A stretch of 17,128 nt of DNA, from positions 4,817-21,944 of the forward strand of contig DAWL01000113.1 in assembly GCA_002505935.1 (NCBI GenBank). Reading direction: 5' to 3'. The notes beneath the pieces were generated by a model that saw only the letters and a program-made list of their open reading frames with translations, was not told where the DNA came from and searched no databases. A program made the translations under genes and the position numbers. This DNA comes from Euryarchaeota archaeon UBA226 (GTDB lineage Archaea; Thermoplasmatota; Poseidoniia; Poseidoniales; Poseidoniaceae). This document shows, in pieces, positions 7,126 to 14,768 of this stretch (position 1 is its first letter; every line of letters begins with the position of its first letter).

Positions 7126-8292
7126 ATGGATTTCACTGAGAACGAAGAACATCAGATGATTCGCGAGTTGGTTAGGGACTTTGCAGAGAACACCTTGACA
7201 CCGACAATTGAGCACCGCGATAAGACCCAAACACCGCCAATTGAGGAATGGCAGGAATTTGTCGAGTTGGGGCTACAGGGAATAACTCTTGAAGAGCAGT
7301 ACGGCGGCAATCCTTTGGATGATATTTCTGAGGCTATAATAATTGAAGAATTGGCAAGAGTTGATCCTTCATTTGCAGTATTCTATGCAGTCCATGTAGG
7401 GCTGTGTTGCAAGACCTTGACTCTTCATGGAACCGATGAACAGAAACAGCGCTATGCTACGCGTCTAGCAGGAAATGAAGTGGGAGCATATTCCTTGTCG
7501 GAAGCTGGTGCAGGAACTGATGCTGCTGCTTTGTCCTGTAAAGCCAAATTGTCTGATGATGGTCAGCATTACATTTTGAATGGACTAAAGATGTGGGTGA
7601 CTAATGGCGCCAGTGCAGACATTTACGTCTTATTCGCCAAAGTGGTCGACCATCCTGATTATGGAAATAAGAAGCATGGTGGCACTACGGCCTTCATTGT
7701 CGAGAAGTCATTTGAGGGTTTCAGTGTCGGCAAGAAAGAGGACAAATTGGGAATCCGTTCATCTGATACTTGTACCCTTGAATTGAACGACTGCAAAGTT
7801 CCTGTTGACAATGTACTGGGTGAAGTCGGAAAGGGATTCGGCATTGCAATGAACGCACTAGACAACAGTCGAATTGGAATTGCTGCTCAGGCTCTGGGTA
7901 TTGCACAGGGAGCTTTTGAGGCTGCACATAAGTACGCGCACGAGCGTGAGACCTTTGGCAAACCGATTGCACACCACCAGATGATTACTGCCTATCTTTC
8001 GGATATGGCGACTCAGGTTGAGGCTGCTAGATTGTTGGTATACAAGGCTGCTTTTGCCAAGCAGATGCATTACGAACAGGGAGCCCCACGTCATTCCAAA
8101 GAGGCTAGCATGGCTAAGTTATTCGCTGGAGATACCGCTATGTGGGTGGCTGAAAGAGCCGTTCAGATTCTTGGTGGATACGGATATGTTACCGAATTCC
8201 CAGTTGAGAGGTTCTTCCGCGATGCAAAGATTACACAGATTTACGAAGGAACTCAGGAAGTGCAACGTCTAGTAATTGCAAGACATCTTTGA
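7126..8292 (+). CDS. Acyl-CoA dehydrogenase (short/medium-chain type)
   Basis: This FAD enzyme makes the alpha-beta double bond in acyl-CoA during fatty-acid or branched-chain amino-acid breakdown and gives electrons to ETF, whose genes lie about 5 kb away. The 388 residues have the full family plan: YSLSEAGAGTDAA at 122-134, LKMWVTNG at 154-161, SRIGIAAQALGIAQGAFE at 248-265, ERETFGKPI at 273-281, ILGGYGY at 348-354 and QIYEGTQEVQRLVIARHL at 371-388. Glu374 in YEGT is the catalytic base in the SCAD/MCAD/butyryl-CoA dehydrogenase position, not the isovaleryl-CoA one. Substrate length cannot be told by eye. The ATG at 7126 is chosen because MDFTENEEHQM starts like the family; a TTG at 7081 would add 15 unlikely residues. 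The stop lies one base from that of the convergent 553-residue gene. Confidence 0.95.
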   Translation: MDFTENEEHQMIRELVRDFAENTLTPTIEHRDKTQTPPIEEWQEFVELGLQGITLEEQYGGNPLDDISEAIIIEELARVDPSFAVFYAVHVGLCCKTLTLHGTDEQKQRYATRLAGNEVGAYSLSEAGAGTDAAALSCKAKLSDDGQHYILNGLKMWVTNGASADIYVLFAKVVDHPDYGNKKHGGTTAFIVEKSFEGFSVGKKEDKLGIRSSDTCTLELNDCKVPVDNVLGEVGKGFGIAMNALDNSRIGIAAQALGIAQGAFEAAHKYAHERETFGKPIAHHQMITAYLSDMATQVEAARLLVYKAAFAKQMHYEQGAPRHSKEASMAKLFAGDTAMWVAERAVQILGGYGYVTEFPVERFFRDAKITQIYEGTQEVQRLVIARHL

Positions 8293-8293
8293 A

Positions 8294-9955
8294 TCATCCA
8301 ACGTGGTCTAGATCGAGTCGCTTTCTCAGGCTGTTCCAATCACTAACAGATGCCACAACATCGACGACGGTTCCTTCGCCGATAGAATCCATCTCATCGT
8401 TGCGAGAGGATGGCATCCTGACGCTGACATCGATATCGTCTCCTTCTATGTTACCGGATAATGAACGGCCATTTCTCAGATACTCGGATAATCCGATACC
8501 TAAGCTTCTCTCAACTCTGTCAACCTTGATTGCGAATGAATATGTTGAACCTTTGACAGAATCGATGATTGAACTTCTCTCGCTGGCGAAGCGTGCTTCT
8601 GATAATTGCACAACCAAGTCATGCAAATCGATACCTGAGGAGGCATCTTCTACCACGGTTTCGACGACCTCTACTTCTTCAACTACCTCTTCCACAGTCG
8701 GAGTTTCTTCCACATCGACTTCTTCTTTGCTAGCCGCTTCGAGTTCTTCCACGGCTTTATCTGCATCTTCTACAGCCTTCCTTGCTGCTTCTTCTGCTTC
8801 CTTGGTTATTCTCGCTGCTTCTTCTGCTGCCTGCTTTGCCGCTTCTTCTGCTGCTGCTTTTGCTTCTTCAGCCTGTTTCATTGCTTCTTCAACCGCCGCC
8901 TTCGTTTCATCAGCAGCCTGAGCAATCTCGTTCTTTTCTTGTACAACCGCCTCTTCAACTTCTTCGGCAACCTTTCCAGTTTGTTCCATCGCTTGAGCGG
9001 TGACTCCGGCAACAACTCCCGCAGTTGCTAATCCCGCAGTAATTCCAGCTGCCGCTTTGGCCTTCTTGGCATCAACATCGAATTTCAGAGCCTCGAGTTT
9101 CTTGTAAATTCCAGATTCAACCTTTGTCTTGACAGGGTCTGGTAATGCACTGAGTTCGCTGTTCAATGACTGAGTAGTCAGTTGTTGTAACTGCTCAATA
9201 TCCAAATCGGATTCATCTACGACTTTCTGTAGTGTACCAGAATACTCCTCTACCATCTGCTCGATCTTCTCTTCATCGAAATCTGCGATTTGCTCAGAAA
9301 TATTTTCAGGTATTCCGATCGGTGAATCACCTACGATGAAATCAACTTCTGCGACCTGCTCAGCGATTTCGGGGTCGTCAGCATCGTGCAATCTGATAGA
9401 CCAACTTCCTGCACCGGGAGAGGGGAAACTCAACTTTCCACTTGTGTGTCCTTGTAGGTAAAGGAAACTAACCGTCGCCTCGTCGTTGCGTGCTTCGCTT
9501 CCACTCTCTACATCTGCTGGCACAATGCCTACCCACGCCTTGGAAGATACGGGCCATGGTGGTGTTTTGAATCTCAGAGCGATCTCTTCACCATCGCTCC
9601 AATGTTCCTTTTCTATGGTCAGACTGACAGAATTATCGGTTGTCTTTGAGATAACGGGTGCCTGTGTTGGCACAGAACCTGGGGCGATAACTTGTAGCGG
9701 ATTTTGGATGCCGTGTTGAGCGGCTTCTTTCGCTGCAGCTGCTGAAGCGCTGGCCACCGAACCTCCAACCACCAAGAAAATCATGCTCAGACAACAGGCA
9801 ATGCTACTCATCGCCTCCAAGGGCCCTCCATGGCCTCCGTCAACAATCCCCCAAATGAAAGATAAGAAGAAAGTAAACCCAGCCAAACCAAACCAAGGAT
9901 TCTTTTTCTTGGATTGAGCCTCTTGGGCTTGAAGAAGCATACTAGATGCAGACAT
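8294..9955 (-). CDS. Modular membrane protein: two TM segments, SKICH-like domain, coiled coil
   Basis: A 553-residue protein that I do not recognise as a whole. In order: a short polar head; two hydrophobic helices at about 20-40 and 49-72; a beta domain at 108-207 with the pattern 'WSDGEEIALRF', 'AWVGIVPADV', 'SFLYLQG' and 'GSWSIRLHDADD', which resembles SKICH-type beta-sandwich modules; helices at 217-300; a Gly/Ala hydrophobic stretch at 302-322; an Ala/Glu/Lys coiled coil at 324-410 and a Glu/Val run to 436; and a C-terminal domain (441-553) with alternating strands that could be an OB-like barrel. There is no catalytic motif. It lies 39 bases downstream of the CCA-adding enzyme gene on the same strand, so it may be co-transcribed. 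A structural or membrane-tethering role is inferred from architecture only. The ATG at 9955 has no clear ribosome binding site. Confidence 0.85.
   Translation of the reverse strand: MSASSMLLQAQEAQSKKKNPWFGLAGFTFFLSFIWGIVDGGHGGPLEAMSSIACCLSMIFLVVGGSVASASAAAAKEAAQHGIQNPLQVIAPGSVPTQAPVISKTTDNSVSLTIEKEHWSDGEEIALRFKTPPWPVSSKAWVGIVPADVESGSEARNDEATVSFLYLQGHTSGKLSFPSPGAGSWSIRLHDADDPEIAEQVAEVDFIVGDSPIGIPENISEQIADFDEEKIEQMVEEYSGTLQKVVDESDLDIEQLQQLTTQSLNSELSALPDPVKTKVESGIYKKLEALKFDVDAKKAKAAAGITAGLATAGVVAGVTAQAMEQTGKVAEEVEEAVVQEKNEIAQAADETKAAVEEAMKQAEEAKAAAEEAAKQAAEEAARITKEAEEAARKAVEDADKAVEELEAASKEEVDVEETPTVEEVVEEVEVVETVVEDASSGIDLHDLVVQLSEARFASERSSIIDSVKGSTYSFAIKVDRVERSLGIGLSEYLRNGRSLSGNIEGDDIDVSVRMPSSRNDEMDSIGEGTVVDVVASVSDWNSLRKRLDLDHVG
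8618..8635. repeat. 18-base exact repeat, copy 1
   Basis: GTCATGCAAATCGATACC occurs here and again at 15128-15145, same orientation. On the minus strand both copies are read in frame as Gly-Ile-Asp-Leu-His-Asp, here at the start of the C-terminal domain of the 553-residue protein. Confidence 0.8.
8648..8986 (-). repeat. Low-complexity coding stretch (Ala/Glu coiled coil)
   Basis: The DNA is rich in GCTTCTTC/GCTGC-type words on the plus strand, i.e. GCA, GAA and AAG codons on the coding strand. It encodes residues 324-436 of the 553-residue protein: an irregular repeat of 'EEAAKQA/EEAAR' type followed by Glu/Val-rich sequence. Unit lengths are not constant, so it is a coiled coil rather than a tandem DNA array. 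Confidence 0.7.
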
Positions 9956-9994
9956 GAACTGCGCACTGAGCCAATGGACTTGAACACTTTCCTT

Positions 9995-11326
9995 TCACGG
10001 CCAATCTGCAGTCGGCCATCCTTCAACTTCTCCGTGTTGCCAAGGAATACTACAGAGAACTTCCTCAATTTGTTCTAGATTATCGAGGTCACGTTCGAGT
10101 TGAATTCGGTGTAGCCATGCCTTGAGGCGCCCAATTCTCTTGCCTTGCTGTAGTCCGGTATGTTGCATCAGCCATAGCCCATCAGCAATCGGTTCCGTAC
10201 ATTTGTTGGCTGGCAGTTCACGCAATCTTTGTCGTAATTCAGCAAATGCCTGTGGTTGAATATCTGCACATTCTTTCTGCCAAGATTCATCCATATTGAG
10301 AAAACCCTTCATTTTCTTGTCTACTGAATGTCTGAACAGGCGAATGAGCCCTTCATCTGAATCGATAGGTGAGGTTCCAAGCCAAGAGTGATAATCGATG
10401 CAAGAAGAGATGAATGCATTCGGTGCCTTGAGTCTCTTCAAGGATGCTTTGACGGCATCCCCGTCCCTATCTTTGAGCAATACCGCCATGCATAGACTGG
10501 CCTCTTTCTTGCCTGCAACTGAACGTAGTGCCCTGATTCTACGGTCATCTTCAGGAGTCTTGCCCCCGAGAATTTTATCGAGAACGGAATCTCTTGCCAT
10601 TCTAGCCAATACGCGCCCCGCATCTCTGCCTCCTAAAATCCTCAACATTTCTTGCCAGATTCTCTCTTCAGCAACACCTTCCAGCATATCCTGTCTTTCG
10701 ATTAAAGCCAGTTCAAGTTCCATATCGGTACGCCAATCATCCCCATCATCTTGGTCGAGGAATCGATATGCTCGCATCACCCTTAGTCCATCCTCAGAAA
10801 GACGAAGACTGGCTGAACCTACTGCTCTCAATCTCTTTGCTGCCAAATCGCTCATTCCATTGTGCGGGTCATACAATTCTCTTCTCGCTATATCGACAGC
10901 CATTGCGTTGATGGTGAAATCTCTTCTTTCCAAATCTAGATCCAATGATGAGGTTAACTGAACTTTGTCAGGGCGCCTACCATCTCTGTAGCCACTTTCA
11001 CAGCGTAATGTTGTGACTTCGTATTCGACTTTATCGATAATCACGGTTATTGTGCCGAATTGTTTTCCGGTAGGAACTGTATGCTCGAACAAACTTTCTA
11101 CATCATCAGGAGTAAGACTGGTAGCCAAATCATGGTCCTTGGGCTGTCTTCCACGCATGGCTTCTCTAACCGCTCCTCCCACCAACCAGATGCCACCTCC
11201 AGAACTGGCAATTGTGTTGTGGATTGTCTTCACAGCTTCTGGTAAATCATCGATCCAAGATAGTTGGCCTACGTCGAGCGGAGCAGCGTGGATATCGCTA
11301 ATCATCCCCTCCACTAGTTGGGCCAT
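9995..11326 (-). CDS. cca: CCA-adding enzyme / poly(A) polymerase family, class II (bacterial type)
   Basis: A class II nucleotidyltransferase that adds or repairs the 3' CCA of tRNA. In the 443 residues from the ATG at 11326: the nucleotide-binding WLVGGAVREAMRG at 47-59, the metal-binding pair in KDHDLAT (Asp64, Asp66), a probable third carboxylate Glu103 in EYEVTTLR, RRDFTINAMA at 134-143, the flexible-loop ending 'LYDPHNGMSDL', and the nucleotide-template motif EDGLRVMRAYRF at 178-189. The C-terminal 230 residues are the helical body and tail. Archaea normally use the unrelated class I enzyme, so this looks like a bacterial acquisition; whether it adds CCA, only CC or A, or poly(A) cannot be decided by eye. 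The frame extends to a TTG at 11398, but the ATG at 11326 leaves an 83-base divergent gap to the serine-kinase-like gene; an ATG at 11305 is also possible. Confidence 0.92.
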   Translation of the reverse strand: MAQLVEGMISDIHAAPLDVGQLSWIDDLPEAVKTIHNTIASSGGGIWLVGGAVREAMRGRQPKDHDLATSLTPDDVESLFEHTVPTGKQFGTITVIIDKVEYEVTTLRCESGYRDGRRPDKVQLTSSLDLDLERRDFTINAMAVDIARRELYDPHNGMSDLAAKRLRAVGSASLRLSEDGLRVMRAYRFLDQDDGDDWRTDMELELALIERQDMLEGVAEERIWQEMLRILGGRDAGRVLARMARDSVLDKILGGKTPEDDRRIRALRSVAGKKEASLCMAVLLKDRDGDAVKASLKRLKAPNAFISSCIDYHSWLGTSPIDSDEGLIRLFRHSVDKKMKGFLNMDESWQKECADIQPQAFAELRQRLRELPANKCTEPIADGLWLMQHTGLQQGKRIGRLKAWLHRIQLERDLDNLEQIEEVLCSIPWQHGEVEGWPTADWP

Positions 11327-11409
11327 GCGTGCGCCTGAGTAGTTCCGATGATGAAATCTTGCCCAACTTACAAGCGAAAGAATGTTGTTCAGAACCAATT
11401 CCGCAAGCC

Positions 11410-11859
11410 ATGGAACACGGGGACGAGCGAATCCGTCGATGGGATACTGGTGACCCAGCAGTCTATCTTGTTCCTGTTGATTGGCTTAAGCCTCATGAGG
11501 AGATTCTTGCGAAGAATGCTAACAAATTACAGGATATGACCTTGCGTTGGGGAGGATATACCAAGCCCCTGTTAGTCGATTCGCTCAGCGGATGTATTCT
11601 CGATGGCCATCACCGGTATCACGTCGCCATTGAATTAGAACTTCAGAGAGTACCAGCGCTGCTGTATGATTATCTGGCTGATGATACGATAAAGGTGGAG
11701 GCTTGGCCGGCTTCTGGTAGAACTGAATTGAGCAAGCAGGAAGTAATTGACATGGCTCAATCCTCGCAGTTGTTCTCACCGAAGACAAGTCGCCATATTG
11801 TAGAGGGAGAGGTTCCACCTATTCTGGTTCCATTGGATGTTCTTCGTCAAGAATCTTGA
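11410..11859 (+). CDS. SerK-like (ParB/sulfiredoxin fold) candidate free serine kinase
   Basis: The 149 residues show the SerK branch of the ParB-like fold: VPVDWLKPHEE at 21-31, PLLVDSLSGCILDGHHRYHVA at 53-73, VPALLYDYL at 81-89, and a C-terminal LFSPKTSRHI at 121-130. In Thermococcus SerK (as I recall it) a glutamate in the 'KPHE' segment is the catalytic base and the 'DGHHR' motif binds phosphate; Glu30 and Asp65/His67/His68 are here. SerK uses ADP to make O-phosphoserine from free serine, feeding cysteine synthesis. A DNA-binding ParB role is unlikely: there is no helix-turn-helix domain. The ATG at 11410 is chosen; the frame reaches a GTG at 11329 but the extra residues are unlike the family. 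No Shine-Dalgarno is seen. It is divergent from cca and overlaps the 3' end of the M61 gene by 13 bases. Substrate and nucleotide are not shown by sequence alone. Confidence 0.85.
   Translation: MEHGDERIRRWDTGDPAVYLVPVDWLKPHEEILAKNANKLQDMTLRWGGYTKPLLVDSLSGCILDGHHRYHVAIELELQRVPALLYDYLADDTIKVEAWPASGRTELSKQEVIDMAQSSQLFSPKTSRHIVEGEVPPILVPLDVLRQES
11847..11859. other. Convergent stop codons overlapping in a near-palindrome
   Basis: TCAAGAATCTTGA carries the TGA of the serine-kinase-like gene on the plus strand and the TGA of the M61 gene on the minus strand. The sequence is a palindrome apart from its central base, so both proteins end almost alike (QES and QDS). Confidence 0.85.
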
Positions 11860-13640
11860 TCGCTCTTGATTAACGACTTCCAAAGCCTATTCCCATCGCC
11901 TTTCAATGAGGTCGCAAGGGATGGTTCAGTACCAGTTTGAACTTCGATACAAGTGAGTGCTCCATGTCTAGAGATGGTTAGAGAGATGAGGTCCCCTCGT
12001 CTTCCGACAAGCAGGGTGTCGAGTTGAGATTTATTCCTGACCCTTAAGCCATCGATGGCTACCAATTCATCATCGGGTAAGAGTATGTCTCGAAGAGGAG
12101 ATTCCGGCAAGAATCCTCTAACATAGAGGCCGTTTTCTGTCGCTAACCTCAGGCCCAACCATGCTTTTTCCTTTTTGTCATCATCGCTGGAAGAGAATTC
12201 CAAACCCAACTTTGCCATGGCCGCTTCTACATCAGGACGTACTTCTTCCTGTACTAATTCATCCAGCATGCTGCCAAGTCGTGCACCACCTTTCAAGGAA
12301 ACAAGTCCTTTACGGATGTCTGAATATCTAAGCCCTAACTTCTCTAAATCCGGTGAATCAAGTCCATGTCTCTTCCATAGCAGTGCGAATAGTTGTTCTA
12401 GACCATATTCTCCTTTGTTCCTGCGCCGCATTTCTGCATCTAGACAAATCATTACCATCTCACCTTCAAGATAGTAGGAAATCGTACTTTCTCTGGAATA
12501 TGTATGAGGCATGTACAGGTGAATCCAAGCCTCTTGACTTGAAGTCTCCAAGGATTGATGTTCGTTTCCAGTTCCGGCTAGGAATCTCTTCATCTTGCGT
12601 TCCATATCCTTGCGCCAATCTTCCTCGCTCCAGACTCCACTCTTCAGGCAGATGACGTCTCCTAGCCACGAGGTTCCACCTTCAAACCACCATAGCAGAT
12701 TACTTCGCACTTCCTTGGACAAGTCATATTCTAGATATTCTACTGGACGCAGTCTCTTGATATTCCACAAGTGCAGATACTCGTGCGACAGCAGACTAAC
12801 GAGGTCTCTCCATCCATCTTCTTGACCTACTTGGATAGCAGTTCTAGGAACCATGCTGGTCTGAGAACGCAAATGCTCCAATCCACCTCGGGCACCTCCA
12901 GTAAGGTGCAAGATGGTCCAGTACTCATCAAACGGTAGTGGCCCGAATAGAGCAACATATTCAGCCACCAGTGCCTCCATACAATTCTGTATTCTTGTAA
13001 TGGCTTCCTGTGGAATGTCGTATGAACCAGCATCCCAGATTCTCAGATGATGCATTGCACCAGACATCATCCGACTATCATCTGAGTTGGAATTGGCTTC
13101 GATGATTCCATCGTATAATTCGTCGAGGTTGGGCGGCAACCAAGTTTTCTCGTTGCCCTTACCCCATGATTTGTGTTTAGGAGCATCGCCAGCGTGACAG
13201 TTCAATTGCGTAGCAGCAGTCCAATGTTCGGGCATGGCCAAGGTTACAGTACAGTCCATACTACCTTGCCAACCACGGCTAGGCATCATCCAAGTGAACG
13301 TGGGTACTAAGTGAAGATGACTGGCATCCATGTGGTTGCTTCTTACAGTTAGGTCTGGACATAGAATTTGATATTCGATTAAGAGGTCTTTGCAACCGTT
13401 GCGAGGTGGCTTGATTCGGTATCCACATTCGCCATGTCGCGCAATGCTTGCACCGTTGTTTACAGAAATGTCTCTTACGTGTTTCAAAGGCTCTCGAATC
13501 ATGTATGATCCCGGTACCCAACGCGGCATCTCAATGTCGATACTGGAATCGAATTCGCCTTGAAGCAGTAGTTGGACATCCAATAGCCTACTGGCAGGAT
13601 TGAGGCACGAGGCACGATGGTGAATCTTGGCCTGCATCAT
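11847..13640 (-). CDS. M61 family (glycyl aminopeptidase-like) zinc peptidase with PDZ domain
   Basis: A 597-residue metallopeptidase of family M61. From the N-terminus: the beta-rich M61 domain with MPRWVPGSYMIRE at 38-50; the substrate-binding GGARGGLEHLRS at 248-259 (GGLEH is diagnostic); zinc motif HEYLH at 286-290, followed by LWNIKRLRP; the third ligand Glu320 in WWFEGGTSWLGD; and a C-terminal PDZ domain (about 495-575, with 'AWLGLRL', 'GLYVRGFLPESPL', 'DELVAIDGLRV'). All catalytic residues are present. There is no signal peptide, so it probably acts in the cytosol, trimming peptides from the amino end. The start ATG at 13640 lies five bases after GGTGA; GTG at 13649 and ATG at 13637 are alternatives. 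It is 45 bases downstream of the PCMT-like gene, the likely same transcript. Confidence 0.94.
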   Translation of the reverse strand: MMQAKIHHRASCLNPASRLLDVQLLLQGEFDSSIDIEMPRWVPGSYMIREPLKHVRDISVNNGASIARHGECGYRIKPPRNGCKDLLIEYQILCPDLTVRSNHMDASHLHLVPTFTWMMPSRGWQGSMDCTVTLAMPEHWTAATQLNCHAGDAPKHKSWGKGNEKTWLPPNLDELYDGIIEANSNSDDSRMMSGAMHHLRIWDAGSYDIPQEAITRIQNCMEALVAEYVALFGPLPFDEYWTILHLTGGARGGLEHLRSQTSMVPRTAIQVGQEDGWRDLVSLLSHEYLHLWNIKRLRPVEYLEYDLSKEVRSNLLWWFEGGTSWLGDVICLKSGVWSEEDWRKDMERKMKRFLAGTGNEHQSLETSSQEAWIHLYMPHTYSRESTISYYLEGEMVMICLDAEMRRRNKGEYGLEQLFALLWKRHGLDSPDLEKLGLRYSDIRKGLVSLKGGARLGSMLDELVQEEVRPDVEAAMAKLGLEFSSSDDDKKEKAWLGLRLATENGLYVRGFLPESPLRDILLPDDELVAIDGLRVRNKSQLDTLLVGRRGDLISLTISRHGALTCIEVQTGTEPSLATSLKGDGNRLWKSLIKSDQDS

Positions 13641-13685
13641 CTCCCTCACCTGCTATGATGACAAGTCAGACCTTAGAACATCGCC

Positions 13686-14768
13686 TTAGGGAATCAGGTC
13701 TTCGTGCCCTCCAGAGAAATTACCCTCGTCCGATTCGTCTTCGGGCGCTCCGGGCCTTTGCAAGCGCACATTGAACATCTGGGAAAGTAAGGGCCAGAGC
13801 CCCATTAACCAATCCTTAGCATCATCCAACATCTCTAGTAGAGGGTGTTCTTCAATTTCGTAATCATCATCGTTTTCAGGAATCACAAATTCTGGAGGAG
13901 CGAGGTCGGGAGGTAAAGTTCTCAAGTCAGCAGCTAGATCATCTAAATTATTGATCATTTCATCTTCCAACACTCCATACATACGAGCAAAGGAAGCGGC
14001 TTCCTCTAGCATATCAGCAAGTGTATCGGGACTTGGTATGCCAGGTTCACTATCCTTGATATCAACTGGTCCGAATACAACACTGCCCAGTTCAGTATCA
14101 TACATTTTTTCGCCCTGCTTTTCTCTCTTGATTAGGCGTTGATTCACATCACCTCCTAGGGGAGCGATGATGAATCCGCCTTCGACCAATGCTTCTTCTA
14201 GCCAGATTGGAATCTTTTTCAGAGAACCGCTGATTAGTACTCTATTCAAGGAATCTGGTAGATCCTCTGGAGCTTTAGATAAGGAAGTCAAGACTCTGGT
14301 GCTGCAATTCTCGAGGTCATGTAATCGATTGTCCACATGCTCAATAACCACGCTGGAAGGATCGTAGACCACGACATTTCCAGTTTCACCAACCACTGCA
14401 CTAATCAGGGCTGCGAAATATCCTCCTTTAGCACCGATGAGAACAACATCTTGCCCCTCTGATAATTCGAGATGAGTCAGAAGTGTTGCTACCATGTGTG
14501 GAGCAGAAATGGTCTTGACACCACCAGCCACAGTTTCGAGAAAAACTAGAGGGCGGTCATGGAAAAAAGGAGTTGGATCAAAGTCGCTGAAGGATCTTAC
14601 ATCGACCTGCATCATGGCTTCTTCAATCACTTGGTCCATTGGAATCCCGGCTTCTTGCAACCTCTGAAGCAATGATATCATCGGGTCCATGCAAGTTGAC
14701 AAAGGACCGACCCCTTTGAACGCTGGCATCAACACTCGAATTATCGACTGTGAGTAATCAACAACCAT
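13686..14768 (-). CDS. Protein-isoaspartate methyltransferase (PCMT)-like protein with acidic tail
   Basis: Residues 45-235 follow the PCMT pattern: a FFHDRPLVFLETV lead-in, ISAPHMVATLL at 87-97 (the active-site serine of 'ISxP' kept), the SAM-binding strand VVLIGAKGGYFAA at 108-120 in place of 'EIGTGSGYxAA', GNVVVYDP at 130-137 with the acidic ribose ligand, and KKIPIWLEEALVEGGFIIAPLGG at 184-206. PCMT repairs isoaspartyl residues in ageing proteins; the altered SAM loop makes another substrate possible. The last 120 residues are an acidic, Pro-rich extension (ENDDDYEIEE and similar) not usual in the family. The ATG at 14768 overlaps the preceding Smr-like gene by 28 bases; no ribosome binding site is seen, and a later start (14690) is possible. 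The gene lies in the minus-strand run Smr-like - PCMT-like - M61, so repair and peptide turnover may be co-expressed. Confidence 0.85.
   Translation of the reverse strand: MVVDYSQSIIRVLMPAFKGVGPLSTCMDPMISLLQRLQEAGIPMDQVIEEAMMQVDVRSFSDFDPTPFFHDRPLVFLETVAGGVKTISAPHMVATLLTHLELSEGQDVVLIGAKGGYFAALISAVVGETGNVVVYDPSSVVIEHVDNRLHDLENCSTRVLTSLSKAPEDLPDSLNRVLISGSLKKIPIWLEEALVEGGFIIAPLGGDVNQRLIKREKQGEKMYDTELGSVVFGPVDIKDSEPGIPSPDTLADMLEEAASFARMYGVLEDEMINNLDDLAADLRTLPPDLAPPEFVIPENDDDYEIEEHPLLEMLDDAKDWLMGLWPLLSQMFNVRLQRPGAPEDESDEGNFSGGHEDLIP

Noticed and set aside
8294..8640. A second Smr domain at the C-terminus of the 553-residue protein because of its GIDLHD peptide
   Set aside because: No GxG turn or following helix pattern is present; the rest looks like alternating beta strands.
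8289..8921. 210-residue Ser/Thr/Ala-rich open frame on the plus strand
   Set aside because: It is the reverse reading of the Ala/Glu coiled coil of the 553-residue gene; low-complexity GCA/GAA codons leave stop-free shadows.
8648..8986. Repetitive GCTTCTTCTGCTGC-like DNA as a CRISPR or tandem array
   Set aside because: Units vary in length and sequence and are fully explained by an in-frame Ala/Glu coiled coil.
10398..10961. 187-residue plus-strand frame inside cca
   Set aside because: It is antisense to conserved class II nucleotidyltransferase sequence and has shadow-like Ser/Leu composition.
11410..11859. Chromosome-partitioning ParB protein
   Set aside because: There is no helix-turn-helix region and no parA neighbour, and the KPHE, DGHHR and PKTSRH pattern fits the SerK branch better.
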